A stretch of 47,986 bases of DNA from Candidatus Cloacimonadota bacterium (GTDB lineage Bacteria; Cloacimonadota; Cloacimonadia; Cloacimonadales; GCA-2742885), in the NCBI GenBank assembly GCA_002742885.1, contig PDOO01000002.1, positions 1 to 47,986 on the forward strand, written 5' to 3'. A model generated the notes under the pieces. It saw nothing but the letters and a program-made list of their open reading frames with translations, had not been told where the DNA came from and ran no database searches. Below are positions 1 through 9,861 of the stretch, one piece after another. Position numbers and translations under genes: made by a program. Positions within the stretch are counted from its first letter, which is position 1; every line of letters begins with the position of its first letter.

Positions 1-1
1 G

Positions 2-1390
2 ATGAACTCAGGCGTAAGTTCAGAACTTACAGCTGACGGAAGATTCGGATGTTCTTACAGATTTACTCCGGCTGCAACAGCTCCGGATAATCCGATTGCA
101 ATTCCGCAAATCAATACGGCTCCGACAACTTTTGCCGACATGATCAGTATCAAAAATACTCAAACAGTAACGATAGAACCTCTTTATAATGATACAGATG
201 CAGAAGGTAATATTGATTTGGGAAGCCTTGTAATTTGCACACCTCCCTTACACGGAACGGCACAAGCCGTAAACGACGGTTCAATTGCTTTCACTCCCGA
301 TGAAAATTATGCAGGTATTGATTCTTTAATTTATACTGTTGCCGATGAAGGCGGACTTGTTTCCGACAGTACTGTTGTTATTATCAATATTTTTAATCCG
401 TTTACGGGACATGTCGGAACAGCCAACTGCGATGCAATACCGACAGAGTCGAATTTATTTGTTGAGTGGGCAAACAATATTGAGATTACAAGAGGTTACA
501 TAAATATATCTAATCCTGATTTAGGATTGGTTACTTACGGAGAACCGGAAGATGCAGTCGGACAAGCGGAAGGAAATTCAATGGATGTCGTAAGTTTAGG
601 AGACGGCGGCAGCATTATTGCTTCTTTTGAACATGCTATTCGCAATGGAGAAGGTCCTGACTTTGCCGTATTCGAAAATTCATTTAACAACACATTCCTC
701 GAATTAGCATTTGTCGAGGTAAGCTCGGACGGAGAAAATTACTTCCGTTTCCCGGCAATTTCTCTGACTCCGACTTACGAGCAGGTAGGACAAGTTGATG
801 CCGTTTGGGCAGAGGATCTTTATAATCTTGCCGGTAAATTTACCCAAGGTTACGGAACGCCCTTTGATTTGGAAGAATTAGCCGGTATTGACGGTTTGGA
901 TATTGAGAATGTAACTCATGTTAAAGTTATTGATGCAATAGGTTCCGTAAATCCTGAATACGCAACTTATGATTCATACGGAAATATAGTAAACGATCCT
1001 TGGCCGACAGAAGCTGCTTCGGCAGGATTCGACCTCGACGGAATAGGCGTTATACACAGCACCGGATTTACTGACAATGATAATGTCGATCAATACGTAA
1101 CTGCTTTAAATTCATCTTATCCCAATCCGTTTACCCCGGGAATGACTCGCGGCGGCGTAAATATTTCATTCTCCTTGGCAAAAGACGATAATGTAAATAT
1201 CAAAATTTACAACATCAAAGGTCAATTGGTGAAATCCGTCTGTAACGAAAAATTCACGGCAGGATCTCATTCCGTTCAATGGAACGCAAAAAATAATCAA
1301 GGCAAAACCGCATCATCCGGCGTTTACTTCTACAAAATGGAAACCGGCGGACATTATAAAGCGGTTAAACGCATGATGATAGTAAAATAA
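2..1390 (+). CDS. Secreted cell-surface protein with C-terminal type IX-style sorting domain (5'-partial)
   Basis: The reading frame runs in from the left edge, so the first ATG (base 2) is probably internal and the signal peptide lies outside the window. Residues about 50-130 look like a cadherin-like/tandem-95 domain (NDTDAEG followed by FTPDENYAGIDSLIYTV). Residues 131-365 are an unrecognised acidic domain rich in Gly and Asp. Residues 370-462 are a classic sorting/FlgD-Ig-like tail: YPNPFTP, then VNIKIYNIKGQLV, then SGVYFYKMETG, ending MMIVK. Such tails in FCB bacteria direct proteins through the type IX secretion system to the cell surface. No catalytic motif is visible, so a specific function cannot be given. 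A hairpin terminator follows. Confidence 0.85.
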   Translation: MNSGVSSELTADGRFGCSYRFTPAATAPDNPIAIPQINTAPTTFADMISIKNTQTVTIEPLYNDTDAEGNIDLGSLVICTPPLHGTAQAVNDGSIAFTPDENYAGIDSLIYTVADEGGLVSDSTVVIINIFNPFTGHVGTANCDAIPTESNLFVEWANNIEITRGYINISNPDLGLVTYGEPEDAVGQAEGNSMDVVSLGDGGSIIASFEHAIRNGEGPDFAVFENSFNNTFLELAFVEVSSDGENYFRFPAISLTPTYEQVGQVDAVWAEDLYNLAGKFTQGYGTPFDLEELAGIDGLDIENVTHVKVIDAIGSVNPEYATYDSYGNIVNDPWPTEAASAGFDLDGIGVIHSTGFTDNDNVDQYVTALNSSYPNPFTPGMTRGGVNISFSLAKDDNVNIKIYNIKGQLVKSVCNEKFTAGSHSVQWNAKNNQGKTASSGVYFYKMETGGHYKAVKRMMIVK

Positions 1391-1456
1391 AGTTATTCGT
1401 AAAAAAATGATCGATTAAACAATCATAATCGAATAACAAAAAATATATTAAAATTA

Positions 1457-1497
1457 AACTTGGAATCTTGACAATTAAACAAGGTTCCAAGTTTTTT
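1457..1497 (+). terminator. Rho-independent terminator of the secreted-protein gene
   Basis: A 14-base stem (1457-1470 with 1480-1493, one G-T wobble) has a 9-base AT-rich loop and is followed by a run of T. It lies about 65 bases after the stop codon of the upstream gene. Confidence 0.85.
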
Positions 1498-1566
1498 ATT
1501 TTATGAAAATTACTTTTTATGTTTTTAAATCATTCCGTAATACGGTTATAATTAAAAAGAGGGAAA

Positions 1567-1761
1567 ATGGATAAGTCAGAAATTAATTCCATAATTTACG
1601 CCTTAAAAATAGCAAAAGAGTATATAAATCGCAGTATAGCGGAGGAAAAATCAGAAACAGCAAAAATACTTACTGTCGCAGACCTTATGGATATTGAAAG
1701 TGCTTTGCTGACAGCGGAAACGCATAAAAAAGAAATACAAAAACAATTGAAAAAAAAGTAA
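1567..1761 (+). CDS. Small hypothetical protein, 64 residues
   Basis: A short lysine-rich and glutamate-rich helical protein that I do not recognise. It starts at ATG preceded by a purine-rich GAGGG-like ribosome site 4-8 bases upstream. It has no signal peptide, no membrane segment and no cysteines. The C-terminus ends in a cluster of lysines, which suggests binding to nucleic acid or an acidic partner, but nothing decides this. It stands alone between a terminator and a convergent mgtE. The frame is well formed and has its own ribosome site, so it is probably real. Confidence 0.5.
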   Translation: MDKSEINSIIYALKIAKEYINRSIAEEKSETAKILTVADLMDIESALLTAETHKKEIQKQLKKK

Positions 1762-1977
1762 GATTTTCACATAGCTTGAAACAAATAATTCAGCAAATTT
1801 AAATACAAATCGAACAGGATTATCACGGTTGTTTAACAGTATGCAGATATATCAAAGGCAAGAACAATTATTTTAAATATTACTGAAGAACATCAAAAGA
1901 GGAAGAAGTTTGCAAGAAGAAATAAAACACATTAATAAAGAAACAAATGTTTTATCGGAATCATAAAAAAATTTATT

Positions 1978-3309
1978 CTATAAAAGGATGGCAGCCAAAC
2001 CTAGAAATGAAGCAAATCCCCCCATATCCGTAAGCATGGTAATTATTACGCTGGAAGCTAAAGCAGGATCTATTTTCATTGATTTTAATATTACGGGAAC
2101 AAGACTTCCCACAAGTCCGGCAATCAACATATTGGCAATCATAGCCGCCGCCATTACAACTCCCAACATAAGATTTCCCTTAAAAATATAAGCTGCAAAC
2201 ATGGTAATGGTTCCTATTGAAAGACCGTTTATCAAACCGACGCTTACTTCTTTCAAAATAGCATGCAAAGTATTATGCACCGTTAATTCTCCCAAAGCAA
2301 TGCCTCGAGTTATGACTGTCAAAGTTTGAGTTCCAGAATTTCCGCCCAGACCGGCAACTATCGGCATCAATACCGCTAAAACAGGCATTTCATGAATTGT
2401 ATTTTCAAATAACCCGACAACAGATGACACCAGCATTGCCGTAAATAAATTCAAACTCAGCCAAGGCAGACGTTTTTTTACGGAATTTACAGGAGACGTA
2501 AAGACCTTGTCTTCCGATCCCATACCGGCTAACTTAAAAGCATCTTCAGAAGCTTCTTCGTCAATAACGTCGATAATATCATCAACCGTTATCCTCCCCA
2601 TAAGCCTAAATTTTTCATCAACAACCGGCAAAACCAATAAGTCATATTTACGGAAAATATGAGCTACCTTCTCCTGATCCATATCAACGGAAGCGGTAAT
2701 AATATCTTTTTCCATAAGCTCTTCCGCCGTTTTATTCGGTTTTGCCCAGAGTAAATCGGTAATTTCCAAAATACCGACCAAAACACCTGAATCATCCTTA
2801 ACAAAAACGTAGTGAAGGTTATCTACTTCTTCCGTTTGTTTTTTTATTGTTCTGATAAGAGAGTCGCGAGAATCATGAATATTTACGGAAACACACTCAG
2901 ACTGCATGAGACCGCCTGCGGTATCTTCATCAAAAGTCATAAGTTTTTTGATGTTGCGGCAATCATTGTCATCCAGTTGTTTAAAAACTTTTTCCGTTAC
3001 CTCATCGTCCAGATCTCCCATAATATCGGCTGCTTCGTCAGTATCGAGTTCATCAACAATATTTACAAGACGTTCCGCCGAAATATGATCAAGGATATTT
3101 TCTCGGACATTGTCATATAAATCCGGTAAAACTTCCGAGGCAAATTCTTCATCCAAAACAGAAAAAGCATATATTTCAAATTCGTGAGGCAAATCGTTTA
3201 TAAGTTGAGCAACATCGGCAGGATGCGATTCGGCAAAGATTTTACCGAGTTTATCTTTTTCTTTCTGCTCAATAAGTTCACAAATATTGTCATAATTCAG
3301 CTTTTTCAT
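1978..3309 (-). CDS. mgtE: Magnesium transporter MgtE
   Basis: Mg2+-gated magnesium channel of the inner membrane, 443 residues, full length for the family. Residues 1-125 form the acidic helical N domain, rich in Asp and Glu that bind regulatory Mg2+. Residues about 130-255 form two CBS domains (VFVKDDSGVLVGILEITDLL and LLVLPVVDEKFRLMGRITVDD). The C-terminal third has about five membrane helices with the pore signature GGNSGTQTLTVITRG. It starts at ATG with a GAGG ribosome site. It lies just after the ribosomal operon terminator on the same strand, so it needs its own promoter in the AT-rich 55 bases upstream or read-through. No Mg2+ riboswitch fits in that short gap. Confidence 0.95.
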   Translation of the reverse strand: MKKLNYDNICELIEQKEKDKLGKIFAESHPADVAQLINDLPHEFEIYAFSVLDEEFASEVLPDLYDNVRENILDHISAERLVNIVDELDTDEAADIMGDLDDEVTEKVFKQLDDNDCRNIKKLMTFDEDTAGGLMQSECVSVNIHDSRDSLIRTIKKQTEEVDNLHYVFVKDDSGVLVGILEITDLLWAKPNKTAEELMEKDIITASVDMDQEKVAHIFRKYDLLVLPVVDEKFRLMGRITVDDIIDVIDEEASEDAFKLAGMGSEDKVFTSPVNSVKKRLPWLSLNLFTAMLVSSVVGLFENTIHEMPVLAVLMPIVAGLGGNSGTQTLTVITRGIALGELTVHNTLHAILKEVSVGLINGLSIGTITMFAAYIFKGNLMLGVVMAAAMIANMLIAGLVGSLVPVILKSMKIDPALASSVIITMLTDMGGFASFLGLAAILL

Positions 3310-3363
3310 ATTATCCTCAAACCTGTTTATAAATTTAAAACCGCATATTTTTATAATATTTAC

Positions 3364-3390
3364 AATAAAAAAGGCTGCATAAAGCAGCCG
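3364..3390 (-). terminator. Terminator of the S10-spc-alpha ribosomal operon
   Basis: GGCTGC (3373-3378) pairs with GCAGCC (3384-3389). Read on the minus strand, the hairpin is followed by a run of six or more T (3367-3372). It lies 10 bases after the rplQ stop codon and marks the end of the long ribosomal transcription unit. Confidence 0.85.
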
Positions 3391-3399
3391 AATAATTAT

Positions 3400-3780
3400 T
3401 TATTTTTCGTCCTTAATTGCTTCTGGACGATCTACATATTCAATAAAAGCCATTGGCGCGCAGTCTCCTCGTCTGTAACCGCATTTCATGATTCTGGTAT
3501 ATCCGCCTTGACGATCTGCAAAGCAGGGACCGAGTTCATTGAAAAGCTTAGCTACAAGATCTCTGTCTTGAAGAAATCTGTAAGCCATGCGACGATTGTG
3601 AACATCATTCGCTTTAGCATATGTAATCAATCTTTCGGCAAGAGATCTCATCTCTTTGGCTTTGGCAACCGTGGTTTTGATTCTGTTGTGCAAAATCAAA
3701 CTTTTAACCAGGTTTTTCATCATCGCTTTACGATGACCGCTCTCTCTGCCGAATTTTCTTCCGTGGACTCTATGTCTCAT
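3400..3780 (-). CDS. rplQ: 50S ribosomal protein L17
   Basis: Large-subunit protein near the peptide exit tunnel, 126 residues. The N-terminus carries the family signature ([20 protein letters not shown]), followed by the conserved helix [21 protein letters not shown]. It is the last gene of the alpha operon, 4 bases after the rpoA stop codon region and directly before a hairpin terminator. Its usual place next to rpoA supports the call. Confidence 0.97.
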   Translation of the reverse strand: MRHRVHGRKFGRESGHRKAMMKNLVKSLILHNRIKTTVAKAKEMRSLAERLITYAKANDVHNRRMAYRFLQDRDLVAKLFNELGPCFADRQGGYTRIMKCGYRRGDCAPMAFIEYVDRPEAIKDEK

Positions 3781-3784
3781 AGTT

Positions 3785-4804
3785 TTAACCCTTTTTTCTA
3801 GTCGTTACGCGAGTCTTAGCCTCAGCAATTTTTGCTTTGATGCCTTCAACATCCATGCCTAAATGCAAATCGTAAGTCTGAAGATTCTGAGATATTTCAT
3901 CAAGAGATTTCTTTCCGAAATTACGATATTTAAGCATTTCCGATTCATTCTTTCCGACAAGTTCGCCTATTGTTTCTATTTTTGCGGCAGCAAGACAATT
4001 ACTTGAGCGAACAGTAAGTTCCATCTCTTTCACGTCCATGCTGAACAATTTATCGAGACGTTCCAACTCGGGATCCATCTCAACTTCTTCCAAGTATTCC
4101 GGCTCAACATCAAAAAGAGCAATCTTAGCATACATATCTTTAAGTATTTTTGCGGAAAGGAAAAGAGCATCTTTGGGATCAATACTTCCGTCCGAATAAA
4201 TTTCCATAGTCAATTTATCGAAATCGATACGATCTCCCACACGCTGATTGCCCGCAATAAAGTTTACTTTGGGAATCGGGGTATAAATTGAGTCAACCGG
4301 AATAACTCCGACCGATTGTTCCTCGAGAGGATGCTGTTCGGCAGGAACATATCCGCGCCCTATTCCGACCCAAATTTCCATCCGGAAATCTATGTCATCT
4401 ACAATTTCAAGCAATTCCAAATCTTTATTGATAATGGTTACGTCAGCAGGCTCCTGAAAATCGGCAGCGGTAATAATGCCTTTGCCTTGATGTTCAAGAA
4501 CAAGTTTTTGTTCAGCAACGTTTTCCATTTTTATAACCAATTTTTTGAGACGTAGAATCACATCCATGTAATCTGCATTTGTCCCCTGAATCGGAGCAAA
4601 CTCATGATGCAAACCTTCAACCTTCACGTATCTTACGGCCGCTCCTTGAATAGATGAGAGAAGTATTCTGCGAAGATTGTTACCAATTGTGGTTGCGAAA
4701 CCGGGTTCCAGAGGACCGATTTCAAATTTCCCGTAGGTAGAGGTCAAGCTTTCCTCATCCGTTTTTACATTTTCAGGCATTTGCAAAGGTTCTAAAATCA
4801 TCAT
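3785..4804 (-). CDS. rpoA: DNA-directed RNA polymerase alpha subunit
   Basis: Scaffold subunit of RNA polymerase, 339 residues from the chosen start. The N-terminal domain (residues about 10-230) has the assembly motif [15 protein letters not shown] linker leads to the C-terminal domain (about 265-320), which binds promoter UP elements and activators and has the conserved [15 protein letters not shown] and LDEI segments. A TTG 12 bases further upstream is also in frame. I prefer the ATG at 4802-4804 because GGAG lies 6 bases before it, and the TTG start would place that GGAG inside the coding region. It follows rpsD by 14 bases. Confidence 0.97.
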   Translation of the reverse strand: MMILEPLQMPENVKTDEESLTSTYGKFEIGPLEPGFATTIGNNLRRILLSSIQGAAVRYVKVEGLHHEFAPIQGTNADYMDVILRLKKLVIKMENVAEQKLVLEHQGKGIITAADFQEPADVTIINKDLELLEIVDDIDFRMEIWVGIGRGYVPAEQHPLEEQSVGVIPVDSIYTPIPKVNFIAGNQRVGDRIDFDKLTMEIYSDGSIDPKDALFLSAKILKDMYAKIALFDVEPEYLEEVEMDPELERLDKLFSMDVKEMELTVRSSNCLAAAKIETIGELVGKNESEMLKYRNFGKKSLDEISQNLQTYDLHLGMDVEGIKAKIAEAKTRVTTRKKG

Positions 4805-4818
4805 AGATTTCTCCAATT

Positions 4819-5436
4819 TTATTTAGAATAGTATTCTACAATTAAACGGTCATCAACATCTATCGGTATTTCTTCACGCTTTGGTATTTCTAAAACTTCA
4901 CCTTTCATTTCATTCTTATCGAAAGAAAGCCAACCGTAAGCGCTTACTCCGGCAAGCACTTCAATATTTTCTTTTATGAAAAGTAAATTTTTGCTTTTTT
5001 CTTTAAGTTCAATCACGTCACCGGGGCGACAGGAATAAGAAGGAATATTAACCTTTCTGCCGTTAACTTTTATATGATTGTGGCGAACAAATTGTCTGGC
5101 TTGCATGCGAGTAACGCCGATTCCGAGCCGATAAACAATATTGTCCAATCTCATTTCCAACATTTGGAAAAGATTTTCAGAAGTGATTCCTTCTTTTCTG
5201 TCAGCTTTTTTGAAATAGTTTCTAAACTGCTTTTCCATTATGCCGTACATGTAACGCACTTTTTGTTTTTCCTGCAAATGGACACCGTAATCACTGAGTC
5301 TTTTGCGGAACCCTTTTCCATGTTGACCCGGTTTATAATTTTTCTTTTCCAGAATTCTGTCATATTTCGGAGTACCGAAAATATTTTCGCCAAAGCGTCT
5401 GCAAAGCTTAGCTTTTGGTCCGGTATATCTAGCCAT
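4819..5436 (-). CDS. rpsD: 30S ribosomal protein S4
   Basis: Primary 16S rRNA-binding protein that nucleates small-subunit assembly, 205 residues. It opens MARYTGPKAKLCRRFGENIFG. An S4 RNA-binding domain (about 95-155) contains RLDNIVYRLGIGVTRMQARQFVRHNHIKVNG. Only one of the four N-terminal zinc cysteines of some S4 proteins is seen, so this is the zinc-free form. In many bacteria S4 represses the alpha operon, but no operator structure could be picked out here. Confidence 0.97.
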   Translation of the reverse strand: MARYTGPKAKLCRRFGENIFGTPKYDRILEKKNYKPGQHGKGFRKRLSDYGVHLQEKQKVRYMYGIMEKQFRNYFKKADRKEGITSENLFQMLEMRLDNIVYRLGIGVTRMQARQFVRHNHIKVNGRKVNIPSYSCRPGDVIELKEKSKNLLFIKENIEVLAGVSAYGWLSFDKNEMKGEVLEIPKREEIPIDVDDRLIVEYYSK

Positions 5437-5448
5437 TCTCGTCTCCCG

Positions 5449-5847
5449 TTATATTCTTCTCTGTTTTGGTGGACGGCATCCGTTGTGCGGAATAGGCGTC
5501 ACGTCACGGATTAAAGTTACTTTCAATCCTGCGGCATTCAATGAACGAATAGAAGCTTCGCGTCCGCCGCCCGGTCCTTTGACAATAACTTGAACTTTTG
5601 AAATTCCCATATCAAGAGCAACTTTAGCCACTTCTTCAGCAGCCAACTGAGCAGCAAAAGGAGTACTTTTCTTTGATCCTTTATACCCGATCTTTCCTCC
5701 GCTTGACCATGAAAGAGAATTTCCTGATTTGTCCGAGAGAGTTACGATTGTATTATTAAAACTCGAATGAACGTGTACAACACCTTCATCATACCCTAAA
5801 CGAGTTCTTCTTTTTTTAGTCTTTTTTACTACTTTTTTCTTAGCCAC
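5449..5847 (-). CDS. rpsK: 30S ribosomal protein S11
   Basis: Platform protein of the small subunit near the E-site mRNA, 132 residues. A very basic N-terminus ([13 protein letters not shown]) precedes the conserved [16 protein letters not shown], and the C-terminus reads [20 protein letters not shown], which is almost invariant in the family. It lies between rpsM (gap 8) and rpsD (gap 12) in the standard alpha-operon order. Confidence 0.97.
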   Translation of the reverse strand: MAKKKVVKKTKKRRTRLGYDEGVVHVHSSFNNTIVTLSDKSGNSLSWSSGGKIGYKGSKKSTPFAAQLAAEEVAKVALDMGISKVQVIVKGPGGGREASIRSLNAAGLKVTLIRDVTPIPHNGCRPPKQRRI

Positions 5848-5855
5848 GGTTCCCC

Positions 5856-6224
5856 CTATCTTTTCTTCCCGATTTTACCCGGTTTAGGCCCTTTACGAGT
5901 CCTTGCGTTGGTATGAGTTCTTTGTCCGTGACAAGGAAGTCCCCTTTTATGGCGAGTGCCTCGGTAACAATTTATTTCCATAAGACGTTTAATGTTCATG
6001 GTTCTTTGGGTTCGTAAGTTACCTTCGACAATATAATCATCTTGAATAAGGTCTCGAAGAGCTTTTTCTTCTTCAACGCTTAAATCTTTTACTTTTTTAT
6101 TTTCATCAATATTTAACTGATTGAGAATCTTTTGAGCAGTAGATCTACCGATACCGTAGATATAGGTCAAACCTATGACAGCTCTTTTGTTCTTTGGTAT
6201 ATCAACGCCTGCTATATGTGCCAA
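5856..6224 (-). CDS. rpsM: 30S ribosomal protein S13
   Basis: Head protein of the small subunit that contacts the P-site tRNA and bridges to the large subunit, 122 residues. It opens [26 protein letters not shown]. The basic tail ([20 protein letters not shown]) is the conserved tRNA-contacting extension. It follows rpmJ by 15 bases. Confidence 0.97.
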   Translation of the reverse strand: MAHIAGVDIPKNKRAVIGLTYIYGIGRSTAQKILNQLNIDENKKVKDLSVEEEKALRDLIQDDYIVEGNLRTQRTMNIKRLMEINCYRGTRHKRGLPCHGQRTHTNARTRKGPKPGKIGKKR

Positions 6225-6239
6225 TCCAAGCCTCCTTCA

Positions 6240-6356
6240 CTAACCCTGACGCTGCTTATGTCTCGGGTTAGACGAGCAGATTACACGGATCACTCCGCGT
6301 CTTTTTATTATTCTGCAATCTTTACACATTACTTTTACAGATGCACGTACTTTCAT
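6240..6356 (-). CDS. rpmJ: 50S ribosomal protein L36
   Basis: A 38-residue zinc-ribbon protein that I translated by hand from the gap between infA and rpsM. It opens [20 protein letters not shown] and ends RHKQRQG. The zinc ligands C11, C14, C27 and H33 are all present, so this is the zinc-binding form. The start ATG is preceded by GGAG, and the gap to infA is 9 bases. Confidence 0.96.
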   Translation of the reverse strand: MKVRASVKVMCKDCRIIKRRGVIRVICSSNPRHKQRQG

Positions 6357-6365
6357 TATCGTCTC

Positions 6366-6584
6366 CTATTTATAACGATAAATTATTCGTCCTCGATTTA
6401 AATCATACGGGGACAACTCTAATTTAACTTTATCCCCGGGCAAAATACGAATAAAGTGCATTCGCATCTTTCCCGATGTGTGCGCCAATATAACATGACC
6501 GTTTTCAAGCTCAACCTTGAAAGTCGTGTTTGGCAAGGCTTCTTTAACAAGCCCTTCTACTTCAATTACTCCGGTTTTTTCCAT
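6366..6584 (-). CDS. infA: Translation initiation factor IF-1
   Basis: S1-like OB-fold protein (72 residues) that occupies the ribosomal A site during initiation. It reads [20 protein letters not shown], then the conserved [23 protein letters not shown] and the tail [11 protein letters not shown] longer frame extends upstream, but this ATG gives the exact family length and N-terminus. The start therefore lies inside the 3' end of map (23-base overlap), which suggests translational coupling. Confidence 0.96.
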   Translation of the reverse strand: MEKTGVIEVEGLVKEALPNTTFKVELENGHVILAHTSGKMRMHFIRILPGDKVKLELSPYDLNRGRIIYRYK

Positions 6585-7350
6585 AATCCTGCCTGCTTCG
6601 AGTGAGAATTTCAGGTTTTCCGTCTGTGATAAGAATCGTATGTTCAAAGTGCGCCGAAAGAGATCCGTCGGCGACATAATATTCCCATCCGTCTTCGAAA
6701 ACTCTGTTCGTTCCGATGTTAACCATAGGTTCTATAGCAATAGTCATGCCTTCTTTCAAACGGTTGCCGCGGTGTTTTCTTCCAAAGTTTGGAACTACGG
6801 GTTCTTCATGGATTAATCTACCTATACCGTGTCCTGTTAAATTATCAGCAACATAGTATCCGTTTGAAATAACAAATGATCCTATTGCGTGCGAAATATC
6901 ACCGACCCTATTGCCCGGTAAAGCTTCGGCTATACCTTCTTCGAGAGCTTGCCTGGTAATATTCATAAGGTCTTTCGCCTTATCGGAAATATTCCCGACA
7001 GCATAGGTTCCGGCTCCGTCTCCGCAGTATCCGTCTTTTATGACTCCTACGTCAATTCCGACAATGTCTCCGTCTTTCAAGACAACATCGTCTGACGGGA
7101 TACCGTGAGCAATACAAGAATTTACAGATGTGCATAATGCAGCGGGAAAAGGCGGTAAACCCGGAACAGAATAGTTCTTAAATCCCGGAATTCCGCCTTC
7201 GCTTAAAATTATTTTTTCTGCAATTCTATCCAATTCTTTTGTCGAGAGATCAACTTTTATTAATGATCCGATCTCGTCAAGTACAACAGCAACAATTCTG
7301 TTGCTTTCTTTCATAAGCTGTACTTCTCGAGCCGATTTCACGGAAATCAT
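6562..7350 (-). CDS. map: Methionine aminopeptidase, type I
   Basis: Removes the initiator methionine from nascent proteins in the cytoplasm, 262 residues. The five metal ligands of the pita-bread fold can be seen in order: two Asp in [18 protein letters not shown], His in [12 protein letters not shown], Glu in AIEPMVN and Glu in AHFEHTI. The C-terminus is about ten residues longer than usual, running into the infA start. The ribosome site is weak (AGAGG, distant), so coupling to secY 9 bases upstream is likely. No adk gene separates secY from map, unlike many genomes. Confidence 0.95.
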   Translation of the reverse strand: MISVKSAREVQLMKESNRIVAVVLDEIGSLIKVDLSTKELDRIAEKIILSEGGIPGFKNYSVPGLPPFPAALCTSVNSCIAHGIPSDDVVLKDGDIVGIDVGVIKDGYCGDGAGTYAVGNISDKAKDLMNITRQALEEGIAEALPGNRVGDISHAIGSFVISNGYYVADNLTGHGIGRLIHEEPVVPNFGRKHRGNRLKEGMTIAIEPMVNIGTNRVFEDGWEYYVADGSLSAHFEHTILITDGKPEILTRSRQDYGKNRSN

Positions 7351-7359
7351 CTGAAGTTT

Positions 7360-8673
7360 TTAACCTCTTCGTCCTCTGAGTTTGCCTTTTTTCATAAAAC
7401 CTTCGTAGTGTCTCATGGTAAGATGAGATTCTATTTGCTGCAAAGTATCAAGAGCAACGCCTACGATAATGATAAGTCCGGTTCCTCCGAAATAGAAAGG
7501 TAAATTCATCCATTTTGAGAAAAACTCCGGAATAACGGCAATCATGGCAAAGAAAACAGCTCCCGGCAAAGTAATACGGGTAATTACGTTATTTATATAC
7601 TCGGAAGTTTTTTTGCCGGGCTTGCGTCCCGGTATAAAACCGCCGTATCTTTTCATATTTTCTGCCATTTCAACCGGATTCATAACCAAAGCGGTGTAGA
7701 AATAAGCAAAGAAAATAATCATTCCGACATATAACAATGTGTATAAAAATGCTCCGGGAGACAACCAAGAAACTATAACGTTAGCTGCATCGCTGTCTTT
7801 CCAAAACAATCCTATTATTGTTCTTGGGAACATTAAAACCGATTGAGCAAAAATAATCGGAATAACGCCGGCAGAGTTTACTTTTAAAGGAATGTGAGTA
7901 CTCTGACCGCCGTAAACTTTTCTTCCGATAACGCGTTTGGCGTATTGTACCGGAATTTTTCTTGTGGCCTCAGTTACCATTATAACGCCAGCAGTAACGG
8001 CAACCATCATTATCAAAGCAGTTACGGCGACAAAAGGACTCATAGTCTTGCTTGCCACCATTTTACCCATAGCGATAAATCCTGCGGGATAACGAGCGAT
8101 AATACCGGCAAAGATAATCAAAGAGATTCCGTTGCCTATGCCTTTATCAGTTATTTGCTCACCGAGCCACATTATAATCATTGTACCTGTAACCATGGTT
8201 ACAATAGTAGTAAATACAAATCCGAAACCGGGATGAGGAACAGCCGGGATTCCGCCGGCTTGCATGCTTTGAAGCATAAAACTTATTCCTATGGCGTTAG
8301 CCCCGCCCACGACAAGAGTTCCGATTCTTGTATATTGCTGTAATTTTTTTTGTCCTTCGGCACCTTCCTTCTTCAGTTTTTCGAAGAAAGGAATAATGCT
8401 CCCCAATAATTGCAGAACAATCGATGATGTAATATACGGCATAATCCCCAGCGCAAAAACGGACGCGCGCTGAAAGTTACCCCCGACAAACATATCGAAA
8501 AGTCCAAACAGGGAATTTCCTTGAGCACTGAATGCTTCCTTAAGGACAGCGGTATTTACTCCCGGAGTGGGAATAAATCCGCCAAGTCGATAAATTATAA
8601 GAATAAAAGCCGTAAAAAGGACTTTTTTCTTAAGTTCGGGAATTTTGAATATATTGCCTATACTCTGTAACAT
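7360..8673 (-). CDS. secY: Preprotein translocase subunit SecY
   Basis: Channel-forming subunit of the Sec translocon in the inner membrane, 437 residues with ten predicted membrane helices. Family marks include the N-terminal FKIPELKKKVLFTAFILIIY, the plug region after TPGVN, the cytoplasmic loop with RKIPVQYAKRVIGRK that contacts SecA and the ribosome, and the ending MRHYEGFMKKGKLRGRRG. The start codon directly abuts the rplO stop codon. Confidence 0.97.
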   Translation of the reverse strand: MLQSIGNIFKIPELKKKVLFTAFILIIYRLGGFIPTPGVNTAVLKEAFSAQGNSLFGLFDMFVGGNFQRASVFALGIMPYITSSIVLQLLGSIIPFFEKLKKEGAEGQKKLQQYTRIGTLVVGGANAIGISFMLQSMQAGGIPAVPHPGFGFVFTTIVTMVTGTMIIMWLGEQITDKGIGNGISLIIFAGIIARYPAGFIAMGKMVASKTMSPFVAVTALIMMVAVTAGVIMVTEATRKIPVQYAKRVIGRKVYGGQSTHIPLKVNSAGVIPIIFAQSVLMFPRTIIGLFWKDSDAANVIVSWLSPGAFLYTLLYVGMIIFFAYFYTALVMNPVEMAENMKRYGGFIPGRKPGKKTSEYINNVITRITLPGAVFFAMIAVIPEFFSKWMNLPFYFGGTGLIIIVGVALDTLQQIESHLTMRHYEGFMKKGKLRGRRG

Positions 8674-9123
8674 TTACACTACCTCTGCTTTTCCACCGTT
8701 CTTTTCGATTAATTCTTTTGCACGTTTTGAAAAAGCATTGGCTTTGATATTAACTTTCTTGGTGAAGTTTTCCGCTTTAGCAAGAATTTTCACCGGGACA
8801 TTTTTATTTTTTCCGACTTTCTTAATTAATCCTTGTTCTTCCAAAGCGGCAACATCAAAATCAGTTCCATCCGCATCAGCTAACTTTTCAAGATTAAGAA
8901 TACGATATTCAACTCTGAAAAGGTTTTTAAATCCTTTTTTGGGCAAACGTCTGTGGATAGGCATTTGACCGCCTTCAAACCAAACCGGTATATTTCCGCC
9001 TGATCTTGATTTTTGACCTTTATGTCCCTTTCCGGCAGTTTTGCCTGTTCCGGAACCTTGTCCTTTACCGAGACGTTTTTTATGTTTACGAATATTCGGT
9101 CTTTTCATTTCATGCAGTAACAT
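8674..9123 (-). CDS. rplO: 50S ribosomal protein L15
   Basis: Late-assembly large-subunit protein, 149 residues. The Gly/Lys-rich N-terminal arm (KRLGKGQGSGTGKTAGKGHK then GQKSRSGG) is diagnostic. The rest is a compact domain with the conserved ending in which IKANAFSKRAKELIEKNGGK can be read. It starts at ATG with GGAG seven bases upstream. It lies between rpmD (gap 27) and secY (gap 0). Confidence 0.97.
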   Translation of the reverse strand: MLLHEMKRPNIRKHKKRLGKGQGSGTGKTAGKGHKGQKSRSGGNIPVWFEGGQMPIHRRLPKKGFKNLFRVEYRILNLEKLADADGTDFDVAALEEQGLIKKVGKNKNVPVKILAKAENFTKKVNIKANAFSKRAKELIEKNGGKAEVV

Positions 9124-9150
9124 TATTATCTCCTTTTAAGCAGGAATGAT

Positions 9151-9336
9151 CTATTGATCAATTTCCTCAACCTTAACTAAATAAGATACTCTGTTAATCA
9201 TTCCGCGAATAACCGGATTATCGTCATGAATTCTGACTCTTCCGATTTTTCCCAAACCTAAAGCTTTTACGGTATCCTTATGTTTCTGCTTTCTGCCGAT
9301 AGTACTGCGGATTTGAGTTACGCTAAGCTTCTTCAT
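9151..9336 (-). CDS. rpmD: 50S ribosomal protein L30
   Basis: Small large-subunit protein of 61 residues. It opens [20 protein letters not shown] and has the conserved [12 protein letters not shown] and [17 protein letters not shown] segments. Its start overlaps the end of rpsE by 14 bases, so the two are probably translationally coupled. Confidence 0.96.
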   Translation of the reverse strand: MKKLSVTQIRSTIGRKQKHKDTVKALGLGKIGRVRIHDDNPVIRGMINRVSYLVKVEEIDQ

Positions 9337-9850
9337 CTGTAACCTCCCGACCGGTCAGTTCAGCTTCGGTTTTACCTCTAAGTCGAGCAACCATGGAGAT
9401 TGTTCTGAGCTCTTTTAATCCGTTTACCGTTGCTTTCACAACATTGGCGGGAGTATTGGAGCCTAGAGACTTTGTCAAAATATTTTCAATTCCGGCAGCT
9501 TCAAGAATAGCGCGAGCGGGACCGCCGGCTATAACTCCCGTACCGGGAGCGGCAGGTTTAAGCAATACTTTGCCTGCACTGAATTTACCTATAATTTCAT
9601 GCGGTATGGTTCCATTGATAACAGGTACACGGAACATTGATTTACCCGCTTTTTCTTTAGCTTTGCGAATCGCATCAACTATTTCATTTGCCTTGCCGGT
9701 TCCGACTCCGACCAATCCGTTTTTGTCTCCGACCACAACCGTTGCATTAAAACTGAAATTTCTTCCGCCTTTTACAACTTTTGCAACGCGATTGGTAGCA
9801 ACAATTTTTTCTACTGCGAATTCAGCACTCTGCTGTTTACGACGAAACAC
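9323..9850 (-). CDS. rpsE: 30S ribosomal protein S5 (GTG start)
   Basis: Small-subunit protein involved in decoding accuracy and mRNA unwinding at the entry tunnel, 175 residues. The double-stranded-RNA-binding fold is at about 10-80 ([20 protein letters not shown]), followed by the conserved [17 protein letters not shown] and [21 protein letters not shown]. The start is GTG, four bases after GGAGG; no ATG fits the family N-terminus. Confidence 0.97.
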   Translation of the reverse strand: MFRRKQQSAEFAVEKIVATNRVAKVVKGGRNFSFNATVVVGDKNGLVGVGTGKANEIVDAIRKAKEKAGKSMFRVPVINGTIPHEIIGKFSAGKVLLKPAAPGTGVIAGGPARAILEAAGIENILTKSLGSNTPANVVKATVNGLKELRTISMVARLRGKTEAELTGREVTDEEA

Positions 9851-9861
9851 GTTTCCTCCTT

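Noticed and set aside
1762-1977. Short peptide frame in the gap before mgtE (ending NKETNVLSES)
   Set aside because: About 18 codons with a TTG-type start and no conserved context; possibly a gene remnant but not supportable.
3310-3363. Riboswitch upstream of mgtE
   Set aside because: Only about 55 AT-rich bases separate the rplQ terminator from mgtE, too short and without the stems of a magnesium or ykoK-type element.
3184-3801. 205-residue plus-strand open frame
   Set aside because: It overlaps mgtE, the operon terminator and rplQ in antisense; the translation is the Phe/Ile-rich shadow typical of this genome.
6240-6356. Apparent one-residue insertion in L36 between the last zinc cysteine and histidine
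   Set aside because: The five-residue spacing and 38-residue length are also found in E. coli L36, so it is normal.
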